The position numbers and the translations under genes are program-made. The notes below the pieces were generated by a model. That model had not been told where the DNA came from. It worked only from the letters and a program-made list of their open reading frames with translations, and made no database searches. A stretch of DNA of 64,000 bases from Powellomyces hirtus (taxonomy: Eukaryota; Chytridiomycota; Chytridiomycetes; Spizellomycetales; Powellomycetaceae): positions 992,001 to 1,056,000 of the forward strand of contig JAHLKG010000009.1 in assembly GCA_025526995.1 (NCBI GenBank), written 5' to 3'. Below are positions 33,465 through 44,100 of the stretch, piece after piece (positions within the stretch are counted from its first letter, which is position 1; every line of letters begins with the position of its first letter).

Positions 33465-33936
33465 CTATGCACGCGGAATAGGCGCTAAGTCCTCTGAAAG
33501 CTGCTCCACAGCGCCGTAGTGGAAGCCGAAGCTTTCCTGGCGACCATGATGATGAACATAAAAAAAAAAACATATGTTTCGAGGTGACGGAAGCGGTCGA
33601 TTAACCCATTGCGCGAGACGCTCCTCTGGCAGCCGCTATATGTATTAGGGATGATCATCGTCCACGATGCAGCTGTTTCACTTGGCACGCATGGACGTAG
33701 CCTTACCGTAAGCCACTGAGATGATGAGTATCTTTTTGATGAGTATGTGGAAATACAGCTTTCGCGACGAGCCCTCAATCGAAATGGAATATTCAAGCTC
33801 AACAAGGCCATGCAGCAGCGACGAAGCAGGACCTCTTGCTCGAAACACGTCGCTTCTGATATATGTCTCGGTTAGCATTCCGTTTGAAATGACTTTAGTT
33901 TCGCATTTGGACGTTGTTTCACTCAAGCATGACTGA
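33465..33936 (-). CDS. Possible gene of unknown function, 5' end unresolved
   Basis: Two candidate exons, 33707-33936 and 33465-33625, are joined by an 81-bp intron with a GTAAGG donor and CAG acceptor, like the introns of neighbouring genes. The joined frame reads through segments such as MLTETYIRSDVFRARGPA, LELEYSISIEG-like text (VELEYSISIEGSSRKLYF), then EERLAQWVNRPLP and GRQESFGFHYGAVEQLSEDL to a stop. I recognise no family. The first listed exon may begin at an acceptor (CCCAG) so the true start would lie upstream. It could be a pseudogene. Evidence is the splice pair and open frame only. Confidence 0.3.
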
Positions 33937-34655
33937 CTGGGTCAGCAATCTCGTGCGGTCTGCGACTGTCCAAAGCGATCCGATGATGGCTCCAGACCGA
34001 TGATCTCAAAAGGAGTATGGAGAATGGCTGGATCTCGAGGGCCAACACTAGGCGGATGAAGATGACATGGCTTTGATATATTGATGACAATGATGAATGA
34101 ATGATTTTAAGCTGATTCATTAGATGAAGACCTTGATGATTTTCTGAGTCATCAGCATCGCAAACAATCGGCCTGTCGGCACGAACTTGAAGTCGTACGC
34201 AGAGGAAGAATGTGAGAAAGGGAAATGCAACAGCTAAGCGCTGGCCTGTCGAAGCAGTTGCAAACGGACATGAAAAGCAATAGGTGGCGACGAGATGGAT
34301 AACTCATTATCAGCCTGGTCAAAATGCAAGGTGGGAGCGATCCGATGCGGTGAACAGATCCCTCGGTGCCGGTATGTAGAGCATGCTCATGTCATTGACT
34401 CACGGCCAAATGTTATCATGGACAGCAAGAAGGAATATGGACAGCTCCTTGCGAGCAGTCCTCGATCATGTCCTCCGAGTTCTACAATGCTTCTCATTCC
34501 ATGAGAACATCACGTTAAAACGGACAATCTTTACCGCGATTTGCCTGAAAATGCCGGGTGACCGCGCGAAAACACTCCCGATGCTGACTCAGCAATGTTT
34601 GAACCAACCCGTCGGCAACGCGCCGCGCACAAAGTTACGCTTGTTTGCATCAAGA

Positions 34656-34661
34656 TATAAA
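34656..34661 (+). promoter_or_regulatory. TATA box of the secreted beta-propeller gene
   Basis: TATAAA 69 bp before the ATG at 34,725, in a G/C-rich surrounding. It supports use of the internal ATG even though the frame is open for about 340 bp upstream. Confidence 0.6.
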
Positions 34662-34724
34662 CCGCGGAGCGCAGGCTTGCCTTCCACCCTTGTCCGGACT
34701 CAACTGACAAAGAGCACATCCACT

Positions 34725-35800
34725 ATGAAGTCTGCTATTCTCTCAGTAACCGCTGCCATCTTTGGGCTCGCTCTGGCATCTCCTTCCTTCGCGGCTCCCG
34801 CTGCTGGAAAGCCCATCGTGATTCCCTTTGTGTACCCTAAGCTCTACCCAGAAGGCATCGAGTTTGACGCCGCCAAGAACCGGTTCCTGGCCGGGTCCCT
34901 CGTCTCAGGCGATATTATCGAGATCTCACCAACGGGGGGTCCAGCCACCCGGATCATTTCCAACCCCAACGTCAACGGAACCGTTGGCATTCACTTGGAT
35001 GAAAACCGCCAGCTCCACACTGCCGTCTTTGGGATCGGGCGGTTCATTGGTTATACTCGCTACGACCTTGAAAGAGGAAATAATACGTTCATCAACCTGA
35101 ACTTTTTGTACGCGTACCCGGCCGGCCCCCGTGGGCATGGTGTCAATGATGTGACAACGGACGGGAAGGGCAATGTGTATCTGACAGACACGTTCGGGAA
35201 CCTGTTGGTCAAGATCGACAGACATGATACGGCGTAAGCGTGTTGTTCTCAATCTCCTTCCTGCTTATTGCGCTTCGACGCTTGCTGATCCTTTCTACCT
35301 GCTCTCACTTCTCCAGTTCAGTCATCGCCGGCACAGATGGCGTCTTCAACACAACCACTCTGCCGCCCCTCTCTCCATTCAGCTCCAACTACGGCATCAA
35401 CGGGATTGCCTTTGTCAAATCCTGCAACGTCGTTCTGACCGGCACATTGGGCACTGGCGAGCTGTTCACCGTGACTCCCGCGGGGAATGTCACAAGAGTT
35501 CAGACACCGCGGCAGGTGAGCGTCGATGGCCTTTCCATGATCGACGACAGGCACGCCGTCACCACGTCCGCGGTGCCGCATAGCCAGGCAGTGTATTGGA
35601 AATCCACCGACTGCTGGAAAACGGCCAAGGTTACCAAAACGGTGGATTTGGCAACATCTGTCAACGGCGCAGACCCCGATGTGTCAACAAACGTGGTGGT
35701 GGGCAGGAAGACTGTGGCGGTGCTGGGCGCTCACATTAACGAATACAACGCTGCCCCCGGAAACGGCACACGCCAGGACTACCAGGTCATCTTGATATAG
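34725..35800 (+). CDS. Secreted SMP-30/gluconolactonase-like beta-propeller
   Basis: Exons 34725-35233 and 35317-35800; 330 aa. A signal peptide is clear (MKSAILSVTAAIFGLALASP, cleavage after about residue 24, SFAA). The body has six-bladed propeller repeats: YPEGIEFDAAKNRFLAGSLVS, GTVGIHLDENRQLHTAVFG, HGVNDVTTDGKGNVYLTDTF, YGINGIAFVKSCNVVLTGTL and VDGLSMIDDRHAVTTSAVP. The NDVTTDGKGNVYLTD blade with its Asp/Asn is the typical metal-site region of SMP-30-like proteins. It might act on extracellular lactones or esters, but the substrate is unknown. N-glycosylation sequons (NGT, NTT, NVT) are present. Confidence 0.78.
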
Positions 35801-36148
35801 AGACGCGGGAAGAAGAATCAGCTCTTGCACGACTATCAACGCGTGCCCCATGTGGATTATATTGTTTTGTCTGTTAGCAATCTGTAACCTCTCCGTGTCG
35901 TATACATCTGATACATTTGACAGGCAGCCGCTAAAGCCTGGAGCATACGTTACGCTTCTGACTTGGTTTTGACATAAGCTTCCAGAACCTAGATATTTTG
36001 GCCCCATGGGAAAGGCTGAGAGCCCCTGAACCATCTCAGAAAAGCCGCCATGTACGTCACAGATCGTCTCTACGGATCGGAACGCCGTGTGTGAATCTGA
36101 AACAGCGATTACGCGCTTTAAGCAAGTCAATATTTTCGCACACACTGC
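35801..36148. other. Intergenic, convergent 3' ends of beta-propeller gene and POC1
   Basis: 348 bp with no supported gene. Confidence 0.45.
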
Positions 36149-38395
36149 CTATGAAGCTTCACCGGCAACGGCATTGGAACTGGACGGTGGTGGGTTTGAG
36201 TTCTCCATATGGGCGGGATTGCCCGCCGTGCCAGTGGAGTTGCTGCTGGCCAACTTTGACGCCATCCACTCGATTCTGTCTACTGCCTCGCCAAACCGCT
36301 GGCTCATGTCGACCACCCTGTCTTCGTTCATTGTCAACCGGCTCTGGATGAATTTGAAAAGAGCAAACCGCGTGGTGAGATGCAAAGTTGGGGATAAGGG
36401 GCCCCGTCGCGGAGAAAGTCACAATCACGTACCTCCAGAATACTCATCGTCTGCGTCAACACATCAACCTGCCGAACAATATGCTGCAGTGTCGAGGCGA
36501 GCTCGTCCGGTATTGTGCGCACCTCGAGCGGTGCTGAAAATGACGGCTGATCTTGCGGATGCGAGGCTGGTATGGCCATTCCACGCTTGATGGGGGAGGT
36601 CCGAGTCGAGCCGGTAGGGGGCGCCGCCACTCTCTCTTCCAAGTCCTGCTCGGCAAAGATGGAGGTTCCGACGTCGACGATGGCTGGTGCGGGAGGTGGA
36701 TGGGTGGTGGCCGACTCGGTTTGTTTGCGGTGGGTTGCGATCCCACCTGAAGCCGTTTTTGGTGGCAGTGCTGGCCGCAGCGGGCTGCTTGTTCGCGTCC
36801 GGGTAGGCTCCGTGTAGAGAGTGTGCTGATAGACCGGTTGAGAATGTGAATGTGGTGATTTACGTCGTTGACTGGCTGATCCATTACGCATGGTTAGTTC
36901 TTGTAGCAGACGAGACGCTGCTCTTCGCTGCGAGAAATTTCACACCTGCTTGTTCTTTGGCTCTCTCGTCTTCTTCCACCATTCGAGCAATGGAATCAAA
37001 ATTGCTTTTCCAAACCATGACTTGTGAATCACTTCCGCCAGTTGCAAAATAGTCGCCTTGTGGCGAGAATGTCGCTGCTGTTGTTGGACCGTTCTTGTGA
37101 CCATGCAGAGTGTAAAACAGATGCCCTTCCTTCACATCCCATATCTAATCCAGTATCAAGAGTCTGTCAAGAATGCTCCAGGAACCCGTCATCAATGACC
37201 AACACGAAGCGTACCTTCACGACGCCATCCCATCCAGTACTAATCAGCCATTCTCCAGCGGGTCCTCCAAAAGCTATGCTGTGAACTCCGGCTCCACTAC
37301 CCTGGTCCGGTTGTGCGGCTCCATGTGCATCTCCATAGTGTTGTATCAATCGGTGAGTACGAATGTCAAACAGTTTGATAGACCTGTCTGTGGATGCTGA
37401 AGCGACCACCGTGCCTCCGGGATGGAAGGCTACCGACGAGACCATGCTGATGCCACGGTTAGAAATGCGTGTTTTCACGGCCTCAATGCTGCAGCAGATC
37501 AGCAAGCCAAGCATTACCTACCCTGTGTGATCCCAATACGTCTTCAAGCAATTCTTGCTACTAAGGTCCCACAGCTTCACCGTCTTGTCATCACTCCCGG
37601 AGACGATCATTCGCGAGTCGGGCGACCATTTCGCGGTACGCACCCAGTTCAGGTGACCCGAAAGGGTGTGTTGGAACTTTGTGCGGTGTGTTGACCAAAC
37701 CTGCCAGACAAAGAGAACACGTTTATCTCTTTGTGCGCCTTGCTACCCCCCAACATGTGAACTCAACGCACTTTGATTGTTTTGTCATCCGATGAAGTCA
37801 GGAGAGAAGATCCATCGTGGGAGAACTGTACTGTCCGCACGGACGACGTATGTGCTTTGAACACCGTGACATCGCCCTTCCTACAGAGCAGTAGAATGGA
37901 CGAAAATAAGCATTTCAAGGGGCTTTGGGAAGTCTCCGGATATCATGCGTAAGACTGACACATTGGGTGTCCATAGCCTGACAGTCTGGTCCCTCGACGA
38001 ACTGGCAAGAAGCGCTCCGCTGGGAGAAAAGTCAACATTTGTGACCGGACCCTTTGAGCGGCGGAGAGAGAAACAGCTCAGCGGCTGGTCTTTTTCAAGT
38101 CAGCGTCTCACGAAGACGACTTGTCGCGAGCTACCTTATGCCCCACGAAGCGAAACGCTCGCAATTGCGGCTTGAAGTTCCAGACCATGACGGAATGATC
38201 CATAGATCCAGAGGCAAGCTGCGTCATCGAGGGTTTGAATGACACCGAGGTGATAACATCCTTGTGGCCTCGAAACGAACGCTCCAGGGTGGGGTCCTGC
38301 AATTGCAGGTATGACGGCTGGCAGAAGAAGGTTCAAGAAGAGTGAATTGCCCTTTCGTGTAACGCGGCCGTAAGGGCTGGCAGACATACCCCCAT
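36149..38395 (-). CDS. POC1: POC1 centriolar WD40 protein
   Basis: Nine exons: 38390-38395, 38135-38296, 37960-38051, 37772-37880, 37522-37700, 37215-37446, 36946-37144, 36433-36875 and 36149-36343; 538 aa. The first coding exon is only ATG-GGG. Seven WD40 blades follow in order ([108 protein letters not shown]). After a Pro/Ser/Thr-rich linker comes the conserved POC1 C-terminal helix ([20 protein letters not shown]). POC1 stabilises centriole and basal-body triplets. Blade 6 has an insert ([15 protein letters not shown]). The intron-3 donor was set at GTCAGT to keep the WTPNVKGDVTVF junction. Confidence 0.93.
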
Positions 38396-38837
38396 GTTTG
38401 CTGTTCTCCTCTTGAGGAGTATAAGAGTTTATGCTGTTCTTCAACAAAGAAAAGCTTTGGTGCTACAATTGCTGTTTGTGTGAAGATCTCCCTCATGCAC
38501 GCGTGAGGCTTGTCCGGACGCGTCGGGTTTCCTGGAAAATGGCGGACGTGCATACCGGGTACGGAAAAGCATCAGGACAACTCGATGGTATAAAATGCCC
38601 GGCTCGACTCTAGTGATCTATTCGACGTCAATATATTATCTATATACAAAACAACATGGGCTGTGGGGGACAGCTGAGAGCCATCGCCTATCTGCATGAA
38701 CCAATCAGTCAAAGATTGGAAGACACTCAAAGGAACTATGCCCTATGGCTATCCAATCAACCCCAACAGTTTTCATTCCACCAACGCAGATAGAGAAACG
38801 GGGGGGGGGGGGGGGGGACATCACCCGTTCCATCCTC
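38396..38837. other. Intergenic POC1 promoter / PRKRIP1 3' region
   Basis: 442 bp between two - strand genes. It includes an 18-bp poly-G tract (38,800-38,817) just past the PRKRIP1 stop. Confidence 0.45.
38800..38817. repeat. Poly-G tract (18 bp)
   Basis: Longest G homopolymer in the window, 20 bp beyond the PRKRIP1 stop codon. Confidence 0.9.
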
Positions 38838-39504
38838 CTATTCAGGCTTGATCTTTTCAGGTTCTGAAGAGGTTGGGTCTCCTTTTCCACTGCTTGGTTG
38901 CGGTGGTTCGGCAGTCGCACGGCCTCCGTCCTCTCCGTCTGCCTTCAGCTTCTTATCCTTCCCATCCGTCTTGTTGTTCCGTTTCTTCCGCTTCTCCCGC
39001 TTTTTGGCTGTCTTCTCGTCCGCCTCCCGCTTTAGCGCTTCCAGGCGCTCATGGAACTTCTGCTGTTCCTCTTCCTAAGAAATCAAGCACAGATTAGATC
39101 ACAAAATCATTACATGTATACATGAGTGCAAATTGGTGCCCGGGTGGGACCGCTTTTTTCTCTTTCCTCCTTACCTCCTTTGACATCTCATCCAGCATTT
39201 TCTGTCTCGCATACTCTTTCCTCCTTAACGCCCGGTACACATGGAATTCTCCACTACCCGCTCCCGCACTGGACCCTTGGACATTTCGCACAAAGTCTTT
39301 CGGTCCCTTGATCGACTTCTCTTTGCGTTCGGGTAAAGTGATGGGTTTGTCGACTCGAGCCATGAGGCGCTCAATGCGCGCGGCCTGCGTCTCGAGGACG
39401 GTTTGTGGGCCGTAGCGTCGGGGCGACGAGGATTCGTCATCGGAAGAGGAAGCGGAGGAGGGTTTTGGCGGGGCGCTTCTCGGCGGTGGTGATGTGCTGC
39501 TCAT
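38838..39504 (-). CDS. PRKR-interacting protein 1 homologue (DUF1168)
   Basis: Exons 39175-39504 and 38838-39074; 188 aa. A Ser/Pro-rich start is followed by the family core: RVDKPITLPERKEKSIKGPK, DFVRNVQGSSAGAGSGEFHV and YRALRRKEYARQKMLDEMSK. A long basic coiled coil (EEEQQKFHERLEALKREADE) and an acidic-basic tail follow. PRKRIP1 has been seen in spliceosome C/C* complexes bridging U2 snRNP and other parts. Length and core motif match well. Confidence 0.88.
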
Positions 39505-39547
39505 GTTTGTGGGAAGGGTAGGTAAAATGGTCAGCTTTGCGACGTAC

Positions 39548-39668
39548 AGTGCCCTCCAATAAAGACGCGGACCCCCTAGATTTATTTTCTATGCGACTCA
39601 GAGGCGACTGTATGGGTCGACCTATACAAATAAATCTAGGGGGGTCCGCGTCTTTATTGGAGGGCACT
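39548..39668. repeat. 40-bp inverted repeat (hairpin)
   Basis: The left arm (39,548-39,587) and right arm (39,629-39,668) are reverse complements over about 40 bp, differing by one extra C in a C run and one terminal base. The loop is about 41 bp. The arms contain CCAATAAAGACGCGGACCCC. It lies 44 bp upstream of PRKRIP1 and borders the retroelement remnant, so it may be an element terminus or a small foldback element. Confidence 0.93.
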
Positions 39669-40900
39669 TTAACTTTGGAATTAGCGTCCGTCACGAGACT
39701 GAACCCTCTACTATGGCGATTCTTGTGCGCAGTCAGTCTGCGTATTTCAGGCGACGTCAAGGGACAACAACGGGACTTGACGGAACTAAAGCGTGCATGC
39801 AAAACCGCCATGGGCCACGCACAGTACCCCGCATACGGCACAAAGACCGATTACGTAGGAATAATCCAAGGACTCCACATTCCCTTCGCTGAGATTGCTG
39901 AAATACGACAATCTATTTCCGTGGATACCGCGGAAGTGTTTTCAGGACATGCTGCGACGTATAGCCTGCCATCACCCCAACTGCCATTCTTGCACAACCA
40001 ACTTCAAAAATGGGGTCTGCAAAGGATGACAGGACGGAGGGGACAGAAACAAAACCGGATTTGATACCCAAGAAACCCGCTGGCAAGGGATCCCCGAATG
40101 CCCGTATGGCATTTGAGAGGAACCGCCGAACTACCAGCAACCTCGTTGTTCTATACAGACTTGGATGACACCCGTGTTACAGGAAGCTTCTCAACTGGTC
40201 AATAGCATTACGAAAACAGAAGAAGAGAGCTGTTTGCCAATCGCCCACATGGATAGCAGAAGCCGAGGATGGTTCCGCACAGACAAAAGAAACGGTTGAA
40301 GGCCACACACGAGTAGACCCCACTCAGGAGACTAATGATCAAAGTGCAGACAATGAGGTGCAATGTCCGGCAGAAGCATACGTCACAGCAGCAGACACGA
40401 AAAATGAAGGCACCAACCCATCCTGACAAAGACGTAAAGCATGCCATGTTCGCCGTTGCTCAAGTTTACGGCAAAATAAATGGGATCAAGATAGACTGCC
40501 TCATCGCTGACACCGCGGCTACCATCAATTGCATCTCTGACGGCTTATTCTGAAGTACTTCAAGCAAGAACCCGCATTTATAGTGTGGCGGCATACGAGT
40601 ACATGGGAATCGGATCACGCAAAGCAACTTGGACATGTCTATCTTGACATTGAAATCAGCTTTCACAGTAGTCAACTGCGGAACATGTGGTTCAGCATTG
40701 TCCCCGGCCTCAATTGTCCAGTCCTCATCGGTATACCTGGCTTGAGGGTGTATGAAGCCAAACTAGATCTTGAGTTTGACGCACTGGAGTACGAAAGTAA
40801 ACCAGGTGGCCCATGGAAGAAGACACCTATGAAAATGGGGTTTGGACAATTCTCAACAACAAAGAGTTCTTTGCACCAATGATCAGGATATCACGACAGC
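39669..40900 (+). mobile_element. Decayed retroelement with broken retropepsin-like protease
   Basis: Open text without start codons (to about 40,064) could be a gag remnant. At about 40,440-40,552 the frame reads YGKINGIKIDCLIADTAATI, the N-terminal part of a retropepsin in which the usual DTG/DSG triad appears as DTA, and ends in a stop. In a different frame, 40,583-40,882, the C-terminal part follows (GHVYLDIEISFHSS, then FSIVPGLNCPVLIGIPGL). Protease halves in two frames plus a stop between show an inactive copy. No reverse transcriptase, integrase or long terminal repeats are seen, so the class (probably Ty3-like) is inferred. Confidence 0.65.
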
Positions 40901-41119
40901 AAGTCACTGCGTACATGTATAGGACAAAATAGAATCAACAAAGCGGAATGATCTGCAAAAAAGGGCAATAGTATCAAGTAGTTGAGTAAAGCAAAAAAAA
41001 CCATAGTGAAAGAGGTCTCGTCTGGAGCAGAAAACATAAGGAGGGGGATAACCTAATATACAAAACACCGCCAAAGATAGGTAGGAGACAGCTGGATGGG
41101 CTGGTGGCGGATGCTACAA
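40901..41119. other. Spacer between retroelement remnant and SEC7 3' end
   Basis: AT-rich 219 bp, likely SEC7 3' UTR; nothing else seen. Confidence 0.4.
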
Positions 41120-44100
41120 CTATACATCAATATAGTCTTCTCCAATTCGCTCCAAGAATTCCTGTACGACCGCTCTGACTTCGGGTCGTTCGACTGCCAT
41201 CATGCGGACAGCCACGCGGAAATACTGTTTGATGTGTCGCTGTAGGGAATTTGCAGGTGGTCCGTTCCCACCCGTTCCATTCGCCACATTCGGGAGTGTT
41301 GTCGATGGGGTTGGTGGTGATGATGTTGATGAGGGTTGTGGCGGTGGGGGTGGTGATGGTGGTGTGCGTCGGCGCCACAGCTCATCCACGCTGAGAAGTT
41401 CACGGAAGACGAGGACCACGACGGGGCTCCAGAGGCCAACGTGGAGTGCGTTGCGGGTCTGGTCCGAGACGAAATCGACGTAGCGGGTGAGCACGTCTAG
41501 GGTTTGCGTGACGAGTTCGGTGCCAATGTCGCCTGTCCCTGGGAGCGGGCCCACTCCTGCTTGCTGTTGCGGTTGCTTTTTCTTTTCATTCGAGTCATCT
41601 TCCTCGTCCTCTTCTGCTATCGTTTTCGCGGTTCCATTGACGGCAGCAGCCGCGCTCGCACTGTACCTGTTGTTCTGTTCGTCCTCGCTCTCAGTAGTCT
41701 CTCCAAGTCGATACGCCGCAAATAAGACTCGGAGATACGTCGCAAAACTGACCGTCTCCTGCTTGACCAGGTGGGGGAGCTGCGGGACAAGGCCACGTTT
41801 ATAGATGGCATAGCGGAGGGCCGATTCCTCATTGAAGGCCCGGGCGACCGCATACGAGCTATACAGACACTGGATCCAGCGGCGGCGGAACGTGTACGGT
41901 ATGAGGGCGATGGCTTGCAGCGGTCTGGAGGGTGTTGCTGTCGTCGGCGATGGTGTCGTCGTTGTCATTGTCGTTGCTGTGGCTCCTTGTGCGGCTGTCA
42001 AAGATGGGGTGGATATCGCTGGGGTTGTTGGTGGTTGCTGTTGGTGGGCATTCGGGTAAGAGGGTGGGACGGCGCCGAGGAGGGAGTCTCGCCGGCTGGC
42101 TCGTCGGGCGTTAGCGCCGACTCCACCAAACACCAAGTCCCTGACGCCCTGCACAAGCTCGAGATGGGTGACGCATTTGACCAGGACATAGTCGAAGTCC
42201 AACGTGTCCAGTGTGACGCGCTTTCCCTCGCCTACCGCCTCTCGAGCGGCGCGGTATCCGATGTCCACGACGGGCGTTCGGTCTTGCACCGGTACGACGG
42301 TCGAATTGGCAATGCTTGCTGCTGGCACTGGGTCGTATTCGCAACACAACAGCTCTCCCGGAACAGTGCCTTTGAAAGCACGCTCGACGGCCTCGGTAAC
42401 CACGTTCCACACCGTATCTGACTCGATGTTACCCATGTTGTCTCGCACAAAGCCGTGGAGACATATCCCACCAGTGGTCGCGAGCTTCTCGTCGCGCTTC
42501 GTGAGCATCCCGACCAAAAGATCAAAGACTCCCCGTAGCAGGTCCGGGTTGGACGAGAGGGTGGTGAAGTAGGTGGTAGCGAGGTCAATGTAGAGGCGAA
42601 GTCCATGAATGTAGATGGCGGTCATATTAGGATCCTTCAAGCCGCCGGCGCCGGCGCCGCGCTGTGAAGACGGGACCCGTTGCAAGGCGGAGCGCGGATT
42701 GTTTTCGTCGAGGGTGGTATCGTCGTCGTTATCGCTCTCGTTCTCATCAGCGCCGGTGCCTCGGCCCAGCTCGGCAAAGATGGGCAAGATGACGCTACGT
42801 TGAATATTTTTCCAGTATCCAACTTCGAACACGGCTCCGGCGGTGCGCAGAGTCTCGAACAGCGCGTCCATCGCGCGGGTTCTGACCGTGATGCTTTCGG
42901 AATCAATGATGATGCGCGAGAAGGCAGAGAGAATGGGGAACCATTTGAGGAAAAAATGGTCTTCCGAGACGAGGCCGTTGGGTGACAGGTACGGTTGGGA
43001 CGGCAGGCGTTGAGGTCCGAACGGCATGCCGCCGGTCGTAGGCGTCGGCGGCACTTCGGACACAGACGGTTTCCGTTTTCCGTTGATTGTGACCTCACCG
43101 GTCCATCCCAAGAGCCATTTGGCGACTCCCTGGAGGAGCTGAATTCCTGCATTGGCGACCTCTTCGGAATTGGGTCCCTCAACGAGCGTAACTTCGATCA
43201 AACAGCCCACGAAATCGACAAAACCGGCACCGGCGTTGCCGACAACGTACTCAAAGAAACCGGAAAAGATCATTTGCACGACATTGACCGTCAAATTGAC
43301 AATCTTCTCGTCCCCACTTTGGGCCGCTTTGGCGAGCACAACGAAGATACTCTTCCATCCGCTGCGCAGGCTCTTGCCTCGGGCCATGATCATTTGTCGC
43401 GTGCTTGAGAGGATAAGCTCCTTGATCCGCGGGTCCTGGTTGTGTTTCATGATCCACTCAAAGGATCTCAGGAATTCGTTTTGCGCGGTCCAATGCCCGA
43501 GCTCTTCACGCTCGAGGAACTTCATGGAAAGCTGTCGTAACGAATCGACGCCGAACGTCGAAACGGTGACGTTAGGGTGGCATGCGACCGTGTTGAAGTA
43601 GGGTTGGAGGATGCGCCAGATTTGAGTCCATTCGAAACGGATGCGGGGCATGTTGTAGTAGGCGATCTCAACAATCTTTTGTAGGAGGTACATGCGCGGT
43701 GCGGATCCTGTTGCCTGCATGCTTTTCGTATTTGGTATGGCGCCTGGAGGGGTGGTGAGTGGGTCTATGCCGACTTCCTCCATTGATACGTGACACAAGC
43801 ATTTGAAAAAGTGGATGATGGCCGTTGCAGACAGTTTGAGAGTGTTGGTGAAGATTCGGTCAACAGCCACAACGGTCGCCTGGTTGTGGAACTCTGCAAT
43901 GAGCTTCTCCACGGCCGGATTCGGGCGTGATTGGCTAGTCAGGTCTTCGATGGTCCGGTATGATGTCCCGGGAGGATTAGAGGCGTTGGTTCGTGGGCCT
44001 GGCGCAAATGACACCGGTCCCGTTTCCTCGCCATCTTCCTCGCGCTGCATTTCCCCACTGCGTTTCCCATCAAACGAATTGCCACGGTTCGCAATGACCT

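Larger units (their letters stand above)
32669..34724. other. Gene-poor 2 kb between NAC beta and the beta-propeller gene
   Basis: The first 400 bp should include the NAC beta promoter. The middle (33,465-33,936) holds a possible two-exon - strand gene described separately. On the - strand near 34,135-34,200 another short open stretch (reading YDFKFVPTGRLFAMLM) could be part of it. The last 60 bp hold a TATA box. Confidence 0.35.

Noticed and set aside
34383..34724. Upstream in-frame extension of the beta-propeller gene
   Set aside because: The TATA box at 34,656 and a clean signal peptide from the ATG at 34,725 favour the internal start.
41771..42421. 216-codon + strand frame opposite SEC7
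   Set aside because: Lies wholly within the SEC7 exon and shows no family features.
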